Shown here piece by piece: positions 33,377 through 42,748 of a stretch of 64,000 nt of DNA. The DNA is from Bacteroidota bacterium (GTDB lineage Bacteria; Bacteroidota; Bacteroidia; Bacteroidales; F082). Every line of letters starts with the position of its first letter. The stretch's first letter is position 1. Location of the stretch: assembly GCA_016845175.1 (NCBI GenBank), contig JAERTD010000024.1:38895-102894 (forward strand). The letters are read 5' to 3'. The translations under genes and the position numbers were made by a program. The notes beneath the pieces are model-generated. The model searched no databases and was not told the DNA's origin. It was given only the letters and a program-made list of their open reading frames with translations.

Positions 33377-33447
33377 AAAAGTTCCTGTTTGACACCAATC
33401 TGTGAAAGTATATTGATCTACTTACTATTGAAAACAAACACAGCAAA

Positions 33448-33816
33448 ATGGAACTTGAAGATTTAAAAGTGTATGGGAAGGCGATGGGATTTGGTGAGAA
33501 GATATGGGAACTTGTAAATGATTGGTCTTATTTCCAAAAAGATACCATAGGTAAACAGCTAATACGATCAGCTGATTCTGTTGCTGCAAACTTAAGTGAA
33601 GGATTTGGTCGTTATCACTTTGGAGAAAAAAAACATTTTGGCTATTATTCTCGAGGATCACTATATGAATCAAAAACATGGTTGAAAAAAGCAGCCAATA
33701 GAAATCTGATATCAGATAAACAATTTGTTAATTTTGAGCAAGAAATTGTTACCATAGGTAAGATGCTAAATTCATATATCAAATCCATTGGTGATGCATC
33801 CAGAAGCAACCAATAA
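33448..33816 (+). CDS. Four-helix-bundle protein (23S rRNA intervening-sequence / S23 family)
   Basis: 122 residues: LEDLKVYGKAMGFGEKIWEL, then IGKQLIRSADSVAANLSEGF and FGYYSRGSLYESKTWLKKA, the hallmark pattern of the TIGR02436 four-helix-bundle family. Relatives sit in intervening sequences of 23S rRNA and the Avd accessory protein of diversity-generating retroelements shares the fold, but stand-alone copies like this have no known function. It splits the normal rpmG-DUF4295-ftsY neighbourhood and is bordered on both sides by degenerate repeats, which suggests insertion as a small cassette. No retroelement parts or rRNA are present. Confidence 0.85.
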   Translation: MELEDLKVYGKAMGFGEKIWELVNDWSYFQKDTIGKQLIRSADSVAANLSEGFGRYHFGEKKHFGYYSRGSLYESKTWLKKAANRNLISDKQFVNFEQEIVTIGKMLNSYIKSIGDASRSNQ

Positions 33817-33855
33817 CCAATTTCTAATTACTAGTTACTAATAACTAATAACCAA
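33808..33855. repeat. Right degenerate repeat flank of four-helix-bundle cassette
   Basis: AACCAATAACCAATT, then TACTAGTTACTAATAAC and TAATAACCAAC: the same kind of degenerate heptamer-like words as in the left flank, largely on the opposite strand. Ends five bases before the ftsY ATG, so the insertion reaches the ftsY leader. Confidence 0.55.
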
Positions 33856-33860
33856 CAAGC

Positions 33861-34814
33861 ATGGGCTTATTTTCAATTTTTTCCGGCAAAAAACAGAAAG
33901 AAGACTTTGACAAAGGTTTGGAGAAAACCAAGCAAAGTGTCTTTAATAAATTATCCAAGGTTGTTGTTGGAAAATCAAAGGTTGATGATGAGGTGCTGGA
34001 TGAACTTGAAGAAGCCCTTGTAACTTCTGATGTTGGTGTGGATACCACCCTTAAGATTATTGATCGCATTGAAGCCAGAGTTGCTAAGGACAAATACCTG
34101 GGTGCTAGTGAACTCAATGCCTTGCTCAAGGAAGAAATCGTGGCTTTGCTTGAAGAGAATAACACCACCGACGGTGAAGATTTTGAATTACCAGAGGGCA
34201 AGAAACCTTATGTTATCATGGTGGTTGGTGTAAACGGTGTAGGAAAAACCACAACCATTGGCAAACTCGCTTATAATTTCAAGAAGGTAGGTAAATCTGT
34301 GCTATTAGGCGCAGCAGATACTTTTCGCGCTGCTGCTGTGGACCAGTTAATTATCTGGTCGGAACGCGTAGGCGTACCCATCATTAATCAGGGCATGGGT
34401 GCTGATCCTGCTTCTGTTGCCTACGATACCTTAAAATCGGCCGTTGCCAAGGAGTCAGATGTGGTGATCATCGACACAGCAGGTCGTTTACATAACAAAG
34501 TAAACCTGATGAATGAGCTTTCAAAGGTTAACCGCGTGATGCAAAAAGTAATTCCTGATGCTCCCCATGAAATATTACTGGTATTGGACGCATCCACCGG
34601 CCAGAATGCCATTGAACAGGCACGGCAGTTTATTGCCGCTACCGACGTAAATGCCATAGCCCTTACCAAATTGGATGGTACTGCCAAAGGTGGTGTGGTG
34701 ATTGGTATTTCCGATCAATTTAAAATTCCTGTGAAATACATTGGTGTGGGAGAGAAAATGGAAGATTTACAGATCTTTAGCCGTAAATCCTTTGTGAACA
34801 GTTTATTCTCCTAA
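33861..34814 (+). CDS. ftsY: Signal recognition particle receptor
   Basis: 317 residues: short N-terminal region, N domain four-helix bundle (~30-105) and SRP GTPase domain with P-loop GVNGVGKTT (123-131), the insertion-box region DTFRAAAVDQL, DTAGRLH (205-211) and TKLDGTAKGG (269-278). It lacks the long acidic A domain of E. coli FtsY, as usual in Bacteroidota. Docks Ffh-ribosome complexes at the inner membrane. rimO follows after 48 bp. Confidence 0.97.
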   Translation: MGLFSIFSGKKQKEDFDKGLEKTKQSVFNKLSKVVVGKSKVDDEVLDELEEALVTSDVGVDTTLKIIDRIEARVAKDKYLGASELNALLKEEIVALLEENNTTDGEDFELPEGKKPYVIMVVGVNGVGKTTTIGKLAYNFKKVGKSVLLGAADTFRAAAVDQLIIWSERVGVPIINQGMGADPASVAYDTLKSAVAKESDVVIIDTAGRLHNKVNLMNELSKVNRVMQKVIPDAPHEILLVLDASTGQNAIEQARQFIAATDVNAIALTKLDGTAKGGVVIGISDQFKIPVKYIGVGEKMEDLQIFSRKSFVNSLFS

Positions 34815-34862
34815 TTTAGCTCCCCTCAGCTATTTTCCTGCTATTTAAATCCTACTAAGCTT

Positions 34863-36152
34863 ATGAAGAAAGCCAGTATTAATATCATGACTTTAGGCTG
34901 TTCAAAAAATCTGGTGGACTCCGAAGTACTCATGCGCCAGTTGGATGGTAAATATAGTGTTAGCCATGAGTCAAATGATGAGGCTGATATTGTAATTATC
35001 AATACCTGTGGCTTTATTCATGATGCCAAGGAAGAGTCCATAGACGCTATCTTACAGGCCACAGAGGCCAAAAAGGACGGGCAGTTGAAAAAAGTATATG
35101 TTATGGGATGTCTTTCTGAGCGTTATAGGGAAGACCTGAGCAAAGAACTGACTGATGTGGATGGGATTTTTGGTGTAACTGACCTTCCTGAGTTGGTAAC
35201 TGCCCTAAAGGTAGATTATAAAAAGGAACTCATCGGTGAGCGAATGCTTACCACACCTTCACATTTTGCCTATTTAAAAATTTCTGAAGGTTGCGATAGA
35301 ACTTGTGCCTTTTGTGCCATCCCATTGATCAGAGGCAAGCATAAATCCAAGAGTATGGAAGCCCTGGTCGCTGAGGTCGAATTCCTGGCCTCAAAAGGGG
35401 TAAAAGAATTGCTGCTGATTGCACAGGAGCTTACGTATTATGGTGTGGATTTGTATGGCAAAAGGCGACTGGCCGAATTGCTTGAAAGAATAACAGCCGT
35501 GGAAGGGATCGAATGGGTGCGTTTGCATTATGCCTATCCGGCAGCTTTTCCAACGGATGTGTTAAAGGTCATGAGAGAAAATCCAAAGGTATGTAACTAC
35601 CTTGACATCCCATTGCAACACATCAATACAGCATTGCTCAAATCCATGAACAGGGGATTAAATGCTGAAACCACTGTGAGCCTCATTGAACGAATTAAAA
35701 AAGAAGTACCCAATGTGGTGCTCAGAACCACGCTGATTGTGGGATTTCCGGGAGAAACAGGAGAGGCTTTCCAGGAACTATATGATTTTGTAGAAAAATA
35801 CCGCTTCGACCGCATGGGAGTATTTACCTATTCATCCGAAGAGGGTACTGCTGCCTACGAGCTGGAAGATGATGTGCCTGAAGAAATTAAACAACAAAGA
35901 GCTGACCGCCTGATGATGCTTCAGCAGCAAATCTCTCTTGAACTCAATCAGGAGAAAGTGGGCAAACAAGAGGATGTTATTATTGATAGAATAGAGGGGG
36001 AGACCTTTGTGGGTCGCACAGCTTCAGATTCACCCGAAGTAGATAATGAAGTGATCATTGATCGTGCAGAAAAGGAACTAGTGATTGGTGAGATCTACAA
36101 AACCGAGATCATGAAGGCTGATTTCTTTGACCTCTATGGACGGGTTCTATAG
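34863..36152 (+). CDS. rimO: Ribosomal protein S12 methylthiotransferase
   Basis: 429 residues. MTTase domain with Cys13, Cys49 and Cys83 (TLGCSKN, INTCGF, MGCLSE) for the auxiliary cluster; radical SAM motif CDRTCAFC (Cys144, Cys148, Cys151) and C-terminal TRAM domain (GKQEDVIIDRIEGETFVGR...). The start TLGCSKNLVDSE and the RGKHKSKSME segment identify RimO over MiaB. It methylthiolates Asp88/89 of ribosomal protein S12. Conserved partner of ftsY in this phylum. Confidence 0.96.
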   Translation: MKKASINIMTLGCSKNLVDSEVLMRQLDGKYSVSHESNDEADIVIINTCGFIHDAKEESIDAILQATEAKKDGQLKKVYVMGCLSERYREDLSKELTDVDGIFGVTDLPELVTALKVDYKKELIGERMLTTPSHFAYLKISEGCDRTCAFCAIPLIRGKHKSKSMEALVAEVEFLASKGVKELLLIAQELTYYGVDLYGKRRLAELLERITAVEGIEWVRLHYAYPAAFPTDVLKVMRENPKVCNYLDIPLQHINTALLKSMNRGLNAETTVSLIERIKKEVPNVVLRTTLIVGFPGETGEAFQELYDFVEKYRFDRMGVFTYSSEEGTAAYELEDDVPEEIKQQRADRLMMLQQQISLELNQEKVGKQEDVIIDRIEGETFVGRTASDSPEVDNEVIIDRAEKELVIGEIYKTEIMKADFFDLYGRVL

Positions 36153-36324
36153 CCTTTTTGTATATTTTTTATTTCCATAGAATTTTAATATCATATTCCG
36201 TTTCTGGATAATGAATAGCATTACGCTATACGATAGTTTAGTATTTGATAAAGGCCTTGTTCTGAAGCTGTATTGTAGTTTTTATTACTCACTGAATAAT
36301 AAGTACATATAATTTATGGCACAT

Positions 36325-36358
36325 CCCTTGCCAATGTGTTATAACATATTAGCCAGGG
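36325..36358. other. Long imperfect hairpin in intergenic region
   Basis: CCCTTGCCAATGTGTT and its near complement AACATATTAGCCAGGG fold into a stem of about 15 pairs with two mismatches and a wobble. The 325-base gap between rimO and the YwqK-like gene otherwise holds a terminator (36395-36435) and a -7 box (36455-36462). It may be part of a small RNA or the processed 3' end of the rimO transcript. Confidence 0.4.
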
Positions 36359-36394
36359 AGCTAATTGTAATTGAAAAATTTGGTTTTGGTTGAT

Positions 36395-36435
36395 ACAGGT
36401 CGGTAGAGTTCTTTCTCACCGGCCTGTTTTCTTTT
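36395..36435 (+). terminator. Rho-independent terminator
   Basis: CAGGTCGGT and ACCGGCCTG pair with one mismatch around a 13-base loop and are followed by TTTTCTTTT. It lies 243 bases past the rimO stop, too far for a simple operon end, so it may close a separate small transcript. Confidence 0.65.
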
Positions 36436-36454
36436 CATCCTTATTATTTTCCAA

Positions 36455-36462
36455 TACCTTTG
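36455..36462 (+). promoter_or_regulatory. -7 box TACCTTTG for the YwqK-like gene
   Basis: Exact TAnnTTTG match, with transcription start expected within about 10 bases of the ATG at 36478, so a very short leader. Confidence 0.45.
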
Positions 36463-36477
36463 TAAAAAACTTAAGCT

Positions 36478-37224
36478 ATGTCAAGATTATGGATTGTTTT
36501 TGGCCTGTTTTTTATGGTTGTTTGTACACAAGCCCAGCATAGAAAACTAGCTGCGATACCTGATACAATTGAGAGCGGATATTTTGAAGCTGAGATCAAC
36601 AGGGTATACGTTTCCGGTCATTTCGAGAATTATAAACAAAATGGTACCTGGATCACAAAACTTCCTACGGGCCAGGTGCATATTGTGGAAAACTATACCA
36701 ACGGTTTGAAAAATGGATTATACCTTAAGATAGATAAGCGGGGAACGCTTGTGAAGCAATGTCAGTATGTAAATGACAGCCTTGAAGGACAATTATTTGA
36801 GTTTACCTATGGAGGTCGTCCAAAACTGGAAGAGCATTATAAAAAAGGTAAAAGAGATGGCATCCGTAGGGTGTATTATGAAAGAGGTGATGTGCAGGAA
36901 CAGAGTGAGTATAAAAATGGAGAGAAACATGGAAGAACCCAATGGTATGATACTCAGAAACACCTTATTGCAGAATACAATTATTTTGAAGGAGGTTTTG
37001 AAGGATGGCAGCGCAGCTACCACAATAACGACAGCCTGAGGAGTGAGCAGTTCTACGAGAATAACAAAGCACAAGGCAAATATGTGGAGTACTTCTTCAA
37101 TGGTAATATTAAGAAGCAAGGTCAATATAAAGACGGCCTGAAGATTGGACGTTGGTTTACCTACGATGTGGCGGGAAACCTCCTTACTGACGAGAAATAT
37201 AAAAAAGGTAAGTTGGTAGAATGA
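36478..37224 (+). CDS. YwqK/MORN-variant repeat protein, exported
   Basis: 248 residues with signal peptide (RLWIVFGLFFMVVCTQAQ). The remainder consists of about eight MORN-variant repeats of roughly 22 residues with the pattern Y-x-N-G-x-x-x-G-x-W/Y: NYKQNGTWI, NYTNGLKNGLYL, HYKKGKRDGIRRVYY, EYKNGEKHGRTQWY, QYKDGLKIGRWF. Databases often label the family a toxin-antitoxin YwqK antitoxin; with a signal peptide and no toxin gene nearby that label does not fit, and a structural or envelope role is more plausible. Overlaps the next gene by four bases (ATGA). Confidence 0.78.
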   Translation: MSRLWIVFGLFFMVVCTQAQHRKLAAIPDTIESGYFEAEINRVYVSGHFENYKQNGTWITKLPTGQVHIVENYTNGLKNGLYLKIDKRGTLVKQCQYVNDSLEGQLFEFTYGGRPKLEEHYKKGKRDGIRRVYYERGDVQEQSEYKNGEKHGRTQWYDTQKHLIAEYNYFEGGFEGWQRSYHNNDSLRSEQFYENNKAQGKYVEYFFNGNIKKQGQYKDGLKIGRWFTYDVAGNLLTDEKYKKGKLVE

Positions 37225-37694
37225 GAAAGATAAAAAACCCATATGTAACCGTTGATGGCTACAATTGTTTTGCCTGTTCTCCGAAAAATGAACAAGGCCT
37301 CCACATGGAGTTTATTGAGGAAGGAGAGGATGTTATCTGTCATTGGGAGCCCAAAGGCTTCCTTCAGAGTTATGAAGGTATCCTCCATGGTGGTATTCAG
37401 GCCACATTAATGGATGAAATAGGATCCTGGCTGGTTCAGGCTAAACTGGGAACCGCTGGTCTTACCTCCAATATGAATACACGATTCCGTAAATCTGTTC
37501 CCATTGATCAGGGAGCCATAGATTTGCATGCAACTTTAATAAAACAGAGACGAAATTTAGTGGATGTGGCGGTGACACTCAAGGCTGCTGATGGAAGCCT
37601 GTGTGCTGAAAGTAAAATTACCTACTTCACCTATCCCCTTGAAGTGGCCAGAGAAAAACTACACTATCCTGATCCTAAGGATTTCTTTGATTAG
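37221..37694 (+). CDS. PaaI-like hotdog-fold thioesterase
   Basis: 157 residues. Begins with CFACSPKNEQGLHMEF, the N-terminal segment common to this thioesterase group, then GILHGGIQATLMDEIGSWL with His56-Gly-Gly and the catalytic acid at Asp65/Glu66, and a typical C-terminal sheet. Hydrolyses acyl-CoA thioesters; acyl preference unknown. Translation is coupled to the YwqK-like gene by ATGA overlap. Confidence 0.85.
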   Translation: MRKIKNPYVTVDGYNCFACSPKNEQGLHMEFIEEGEDVICHWEPKGFLQSYEGILHGGIQATLMDEIGSWLVQAKLGTAGLTSNMNTRFRKSVPIDQGAIDLHATLIKQRRNLVDVAVTLKAADGSLCAESKITYFTYPLEVAREKLHYPDPKDFFD

Positions 37695-37725
37695 GTACAT
37701 TTATATCCCCCAAAGGCCTTTATAA

Positions 37726-37908
37726 TTAAAGGAAAAAAGAGCGCTCACTAATAATCGAATACAACCTGAGCGCACCACTCTCTAAAGGTTCAAAAAAGTA
37801 GACTTTTTTATTCTTGCTGAATACCTTATAGTCTCTATCTATAAGCTCTTTACTCGTCATTCCTGCAGCCTCTAGCTCGGCTTCCTGATAATATTGATTT
37901 ATTTTCAT
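37726..37908 (-). CDS. Small hypothetical protein
   Basis: 60 residues, MKINQYYQEAELEAAGMTSK, then a basic/aromatic stretch KVFSKNKKVYFFEPLESGAL ending SERSFFL. Composition is that of a real folded small protein but I recognise no family. It lies 42 bp downstream of the giant T9SS protein on the same strand. A palindrome CCTTTA-TAAT-TAAAGG (37717-37732) overlaps its stop and may end transcription. Confidence 0.5.
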   Translation of the reverse strand: MKINQYYQEAELEAAGMTSKELIDRDYKVFSKNKKVYFFEPLESGALRLYSIISERSFFL

Positions 37909-37950
37909 GATACTGTATTATTTAAAATTCTGTGTTAATTTCTTTACTCA

Positions 37951-40900
37951 TCATTTTTGTACGATAGCCCTGCACCTATGCTGAGCCCCGAATTGATCGG
38001 TTAATTCAATGATAAATATGCCTGAATACAAATTCAGGTCTTTGGTATTCAATTGAAATTCGTTTGCAATATTTTGCTGCAATACCAGCCCGCCTCTCAT
38101 GTCGAAAACTCTCAGGTAGACTATTCTGGCGGGTTCTGCTGCATCAATTGGACTTGCGATTCTTACCAGGGAATTGTCAGATACAGGATTTGGGAAAACA
38201 ATGGCATAAGCTTCATCATGTCTTCGGAAATTGTAATGATGAGTCATAAGGTTTTTAACCGAATTGGTGATGATAAAGTCATTGTAGTCAAATTGAATGT
38301 GTGCTTTGTTGGCAATTCTCCTGCCCTCTGGAACTTGGTCTTTTGGCAGGATAGTGAATTCCACAAAACCATGAGAATTTGGCTCATCGTTGGTGGAGTC
38401 TGGAAGGTAGACATCATCGGCAAACCATTGAATAACATGGTCATCCAAAGTAGGTGTTAAAGGATGACTCATAGCTCCAAATTCGATGGTGTTTGGATCC
38501 AGCATATCAGGTAAACTATCAATGATAACAATGCGGCTGGCATAGTAGTTACCCACATTTTGAAACAAAATAGTATAGTGAAGGCGCTGGTTGATTCTTG
38601 CCCATTTTTTTGGTGACACGTGAATTTCATTTGGATCCACAGAACCAACAATACTGTCAGAGTACACCACCTGATTATCGTTAGTGTTGATGTCTGTTTG
38701 CAGTGAACTGATTTGAACCTGTATACTGGTAATATTTCCGATGCTGCTGTATAGATCTACAGAGTCACTGATTAAAATAGCTCCACCCTCATTGATGCCC
38801 AGGCTTCCTATTTCCCAGGAGTAGGTCATATTGTTTTCATTATCCCATGCTGGTTCAGCAGAAACAGGGATAATTTCCGATTCAAAACTCGCCTGAATGA
38901 CAATCTCATCCGCAGCAACGGTTCCATTATTTTTATAGTTAATGGACAGTATGTTTTGAAATCCTCTTCTTAGAGCAGTACCTCCCATTTCGACCCATAA
39001 GTCAGGTCGGTCACTAAGTCCGCTGTTGCCAAAATTATTATCACTAAACACTTCACCTATTGTCGATACAGAAATTGTATGCAATGCTCCTGATGCGGGA
39101 CAGTTTTGTCCCCAGTTATCGGGGACGATTTGTTCCACCGTATAAGTTCCGGGTGGTACATAGATGCTGTAATAACCCGAATCGTTACTCATTGTATTTC
39201 TGGCTCCAGGCATTACCCGAATGATAACATTTGATAAGCCATTTTCATCTGAATCTTTTTGACAGTTTAGGTTTTTATCGTTGAATACATATCCGCTGAT
39301 CATTGCCCCGATATCCTCGGTTATCTCCAGATACTGATCGGCAGCGACATCGGTCATTGTCTGTGAATAGCCTGAAGGCCAGTCAATAATAAGGCTGTCG
39401 ATAAGGCTGGCATCACCCAGTCCAAAATGAGCTACCAGACTGTTCTGTGCTCCTGGCCCTCCACCACTTTGAGAGGATATATCTCTTAATTGCCACACCT
39501 CTTGTCCGTATATATTTGCTTTAATTCTGATACGGCTTCCAATGGCTGACCTGTTGGAGTTTGTCCCTGTGAGCCGGGCTTCAAACCAATGGTTGCTATT
39601 ACCATTGTTGTAGTAAAAAAAGTTGTTCTCGTTGGAATGGTTGGAAACAAAAAGATCTAAATCCCCATCTCTTTCGATGTCGCTGAGTGATACAGCAAAA
39701 GAATTTCCTGATCTTGCTGTTGCTGATTCATATAGATTACGAGTGAAGGTGCCGTCATTATTGTTTAGGTATAGGAATTTCATTTCATCCTGGTCATTGG
39801 AAACGAATAGATCCAGGTCCCCATCATTATCCATATCCCCCCAGGTGCTTCCATGGGAGTTGCCGCCATCTGTAACAACTGAGCCATCAGTTACCATGGA
39901 AAAACTTCCACCTCCTTCATTTTTATAAAGGAAGTTATTTTGATTGGATGCATTGGTGACGAATAAATCCAAATCCCCGTCATTATCATAGTCTGCCCAT
40001 GACCCACCAGTGGAATTTGCTGTTTCGCTGTTTATGGCACCCGAATTTAACCTGCTGAAACTACCATCTCCGTTGTTTATGAAAAGGCTATTGCCAGAGT
40101 TGTTATAGTTGGCGACAAACAGGTCTTGATCACCATCATTGTCGCAATCTGCCCATGAAACCCCCAGTGAATGGGTAGCCTCAAGTGATATTTCACTTTC
40201 GGTTACTTTCGAAAAGCTTCCATCACCATTGTTTTTATACAGCATATTAAAACGTGTCGGGAAGTAATCGGATACTACCATATCCACATACCCATCATTG
40301 TTATAATCTGCCCAGGCTGCTGCATGGGAGTAGCCTTTGTCGTTGCTGATGACATTGTTTTCAATCTTACTAAATGTGTTGTTTCCGGTGTTCCGGAACA
40401 GAAAATTCTTTTGATCCTTATTATTGGCTACATATAAGTCAATTTTACCATCATTATCATAATCAGCCCAGGTGGCTGCTACAGAACTTGATCGTTCCAT
40501 TGTAAGGGCACTGGTGTTAAATGCGTAAAAGTCGCCCGCAGCATTGTTTTTATAAAGTTCACTGGCACCATCCATATTGTAGTTGGGGATGAAAAGGTCA
40601 TCGAATCCATTATTGTCAAAATCTGCAAAAGAGAGTCCCCAGCTGTTTTTACTGGGAGAAAGAATTGGAGCAGATGGATCTGCCGCGGCAAATATTAGCA
40701 AGCTCTGGTTGGAAGTCTCATTGACAATACCAGTTGAACTTGATGATTGTTGATAAATTCCGTTGGTGGTACCACTCAAAGAAGTTTCAACTGAAATAAC
40801 AGTTTGATCCGGAATGGGGTCTCCATTCTGATAATTAACATTCATGATAATTTCAGTTGTTAGCTGATAATCATCTGTGCTGTTCAGATGGGGTAGGTTT

Positions 40901-42606
40901 GAAAACTCAACTTCTGTTTGGTTGGTGTTGGTATTGTAGTTGCCTGTTCCAGGAATACTGGTTTGGTTGCTGTTGTTTATGAAATTCGCATCCAGCACAC
41001 TGGCGCCATCACTTACACTTATCTGTATTTCAGGATTTTCCAGATTTCCATTTGCCAATTGGATCTGAGATACCACAGTTACAGTATCTCCCGGAATGGA
41101 TTGGCTTGTAGAGCTGGAGTCACTAAGGCTAAAATCCTGAGACTGAGAGGTTCCAAAGTAGGCCATCCAGTTGTCGTTGAAGTTGGTGTTGAAAACAGAT
41201 ATGGTTGTATCAGATTCAACTAATAAATAGGGCCGGTCCGAACCACTTGTTGGATTACCATCCCCATTGTAGATCGATTTCCATTCAGGCCTGGTAAGGT
41301 AACAGTCAGCATATCTGCCGGCTGCAAGGTTTATGGTTCTATTGATTACCTGTCCGTTGGTGTTGGCATCTTTTACGGTTATCTGGGCACCATGGCGTGC
41401 GAATAAATACAAATGACTTCCATAGGAGAATTTTTCTCCCGTGAACGGATCGGTAACATTAACCTCCTTTCCTGGAGGAGCCATATAACATAAAAATCTG
41501 GTTCCCGCACTATTACCACCTTCAGAGGAAACCATTGATGCTACATCAGAGGTGCCCGGAGATCCGGTCTCGAGCCAGTTGGCTTCAAATACAGAAACTT
41601 TTTTACCTGTATCGCAAATCACTCTGAAAACCTTCGACTGATTGCCATTATATGAAACCCAATCTAAGGCTTCCATCTCATCAGCAGTCCATGAGTCGAG
41701 AGTTACCCAATTGTTATTTTGATATACTGCAAGACTAACAGCATTGTTGTCATCCCAGGAAACTATCCTGATTTCCTGTTCTTTGTTCGCCTGAAAGGGA
41801 ACTGTGAAATAAAACAATTCACCTGCAGATGAACCATTTGATGAAGGGACATAACCTCCACCATCCCGGGCATTGGTCCAGAGGGCTCCATACTGAACAG
41901 TAACAGCCTTATTGGACTCTACCATATAGGTGGCACCTGTTTCCATCAGATCCCGTCCATCTGTATGGTAGAATATTATATCTTCTCCGATATTCAGGCT
42001 TCTTTGAACAACAATGGTGTTGGAAGTCATATCCACATTAGTATACCCGCTTCCCACCTGATTGGCCCAGGATATTTTTTTTATGGTTACAGTGGTACTG
42101 TCTTCATAAGCGAAGACATTGAGGTCACGATTGGAATAACTTGTGGGTGGAGAATATATGATAAACCGCTCACCTCTTGAAGTTTTATTGGTTGCCGGTA
42201 CCCAATCGTGCTGCCAGTCAGAATTGGTTGATTGAGAAGCTAAGATCAGTTTGTCTGAGGTGACGATAAAATAATCACCATCTTGTTTGGAACCATTTTC
42301 TCCTGAATGAGGGGCGTCGTCATTTACGCCACCCTCCCTGATATAATGAACGTATGATTGGCCTGCCATCAATATTCCTGAAAAGGAATCATCAGAATCA
42401 CCATCCATGTCATCATCTACTACCTGAAAGGCTGTGCTGTCATAGATTGCCGTGAGAATGAGGCATACATCCCTGGCAGCTGCATCATTATTAGGGGGAA
42501 TAAATATTTCAAAATATGTAGAGGCCTCTCCATTGGCCATGGATAGAGGTAACTGTATGAAGAAGAACATGCCAAATAATAACAAGTGTAGTTTTTTTGC
42601 TCTCAT
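37951..42606 (-). CDS. Giant T9SS-exported FG-GAP/ASPIC repeat protein
   Basis: About 1551 residues from ATG 42606. Signal peptide (KKLHLLLFGMFFFIQLPLSMA); an N-terminal region (~25-500) with segments like the IgGFc-binding protein domain (VTSDKLILASQSTNSDW, ERFIIYSPPT, SAGELFYFTVPFQAN); FG-GAP/VCBS propeller of about seven blades (~650-990) with Ca-binding loops such as DYDNDGKIDLYVAN and DNDGDLDLFVSN; an ASPIC/UnbV domain (~1000-1080, SAIGSRIRI, RDISSQSGGGPGAQN); a CNA-B/SdrD-like fold (~1095-1185, GYVFNDKNLNCQKDSDENG); DUF11-like domain; and a type A T9SS tail (AIVFPNPVSDNSLVRI). A surface adhesin or matrix protein is likely. It adjoins the polysaccharide locus. An in-frame start at 42648 would precede the signal peptide with a poor leader. 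Confidence 0.87.
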   Translation of the reverse strand: MRAKKLHLLLFGMFFFIQLPLSMANGEASTYFEIFIPPNNDAAARDVCLILTAIYDSTAFQVVDDDMDGDSDDSFSGILMAGQSYVHYIREGGVNDDAPHSGENGSKQDGDYFIVTSDKLILASQSTNSDWQHDWVPATNKTSRGERFIIYSPPTSYSNRDLNVFAYEDSTTVTIKKISWANQVGSGYTNVDMTSNTIVVQRSLNIGEDIIFYHTDGRDLMETGATYMVESNKAVTVQYGALWTNARDGGGYVPSSNGSSAGELFYFTVPFQANKEQEIRIVSWDDNNAVSLAVYQNNNWVTLDSWTADEMEALDWVSYNGNQSKVFRVICDTGKKVSVFEANWLETGSPGTSDVASMVSSEGGNSAGTRFLCYMAPPGKEVNVTDPFTGEKFSYGSHLYLFARHGAQITVKDANTNGQVINRTINLAAGRYADCYLTRPEWKSIYNGDGNPTSGSDRPYLLVESDTTISVFNTNFNDNWMAYFGTSQSQDFSLSDSSSTSQSIPGDTVTVVSQIQLANGNLENPEIQISVSDGASVLDANFINNSNQTSIPGTGNYNTNTNQTEVEFSNLPHLNSTDDYQLTTEIIMNVNYQNGDPIPDQTVISVETSLSGTTNGIYQQSSSSTGIVNETSNQSLLIFAAADPSAPILSPSKNSWGLSFADFDNNGFDDLFIPNYNMDGASELYKNNAAGDFYAFNTSALTMERSSSVAATWADYDNDGKIDLYVANNKDQKNFLFRNTGNNTFSKIENNVISNDKGYSHAAAWADYNNDGYVDMVVSDYFPTRFNMLYKNNGDGSFSKVTESEISLEATHSLGVSWADCDNDGDQDLFVANYNNSGNSLFINNGDGSFSRLNSGAINSETANSTGGSWADYDNDGDLDLFVTNASNQNNFLYKNEGGGSFSMVTDGSVVTDGGNSHGSTWGDMDNDGDLDLFVSNDQDEMKFLYLNNNDGTFTRNLYESATARSGNSFAVSLSDIERDGDLDLFVSNHSNENNFFYYNNGNSNHWFEARLTGTNSNRSAIGSRIRIKANIYGQEVWQLRDISSQSGGGPGAQNSLVAHFGLGDASLIDSLIIDWPSGYSQTMTDVAADQYLEITEDIGAMISGYVFNDKNLNCQKDSDENGLSNVIIRVMPGARNTMSNDSGYYSIYVPPGTYTVEQIVPDNWGQNCPASGALHTISVSTIGEVFSDNNFGNSGLSDRPDLWVEMGGTALRRGFQNILSINYKNNGTVAADEIVIQASFESEIIPVSAEPAWDNENNMTYSWEIGSLGINEGGAILISDSVDLYSSIGNITSIQVQISSLQTDINTNDNQVVYSDSIVGSVDPNEIHVSPKKWARINQRLHYTILFQNVGNYYASRIVIIDSLPDMLDPNTIEFGAMSHPLTPTLDDHVIQWFADDVYLPDSTNDEPNSHGFVEFTILPKDQVPEGRRIANKAHIQFDYNDFIITNSVKNLMTHHYNFRRHDEAYAIVFPNPVSDNSLVRIASPIDAAEPARIVYLRVFDMRGGLVLQQNIANEFQLNTKDLNLYSGIFIIELTDQFGAQHRCRAIVQK

Positions 42607-42748
42607 GGTTATATAATTTTGATAATTACTACCAAAAAAACAGGCCATAAATGTAAAGTCTAGAATAACAGCTGTTTAGGCGGATCTTAGACTCATTAAG
42701 TATGTTTCAAAATGGGAATAAGGATCAATATGAATGTGCGAAAAGGCT

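Noticed and set aside
33448..33816. Diversity-generating retroelement (Avd-like gene)
   Set aside because: No reverse transcriptase, template or variable repeat in the window; only the fold is shared.
36478..37224. Antitoxin of a toxin-antitoxin system
   Set aside because: The family is often so named, but the protein has a signal peptide and the neighbour is a thioesterase, not a toxin.
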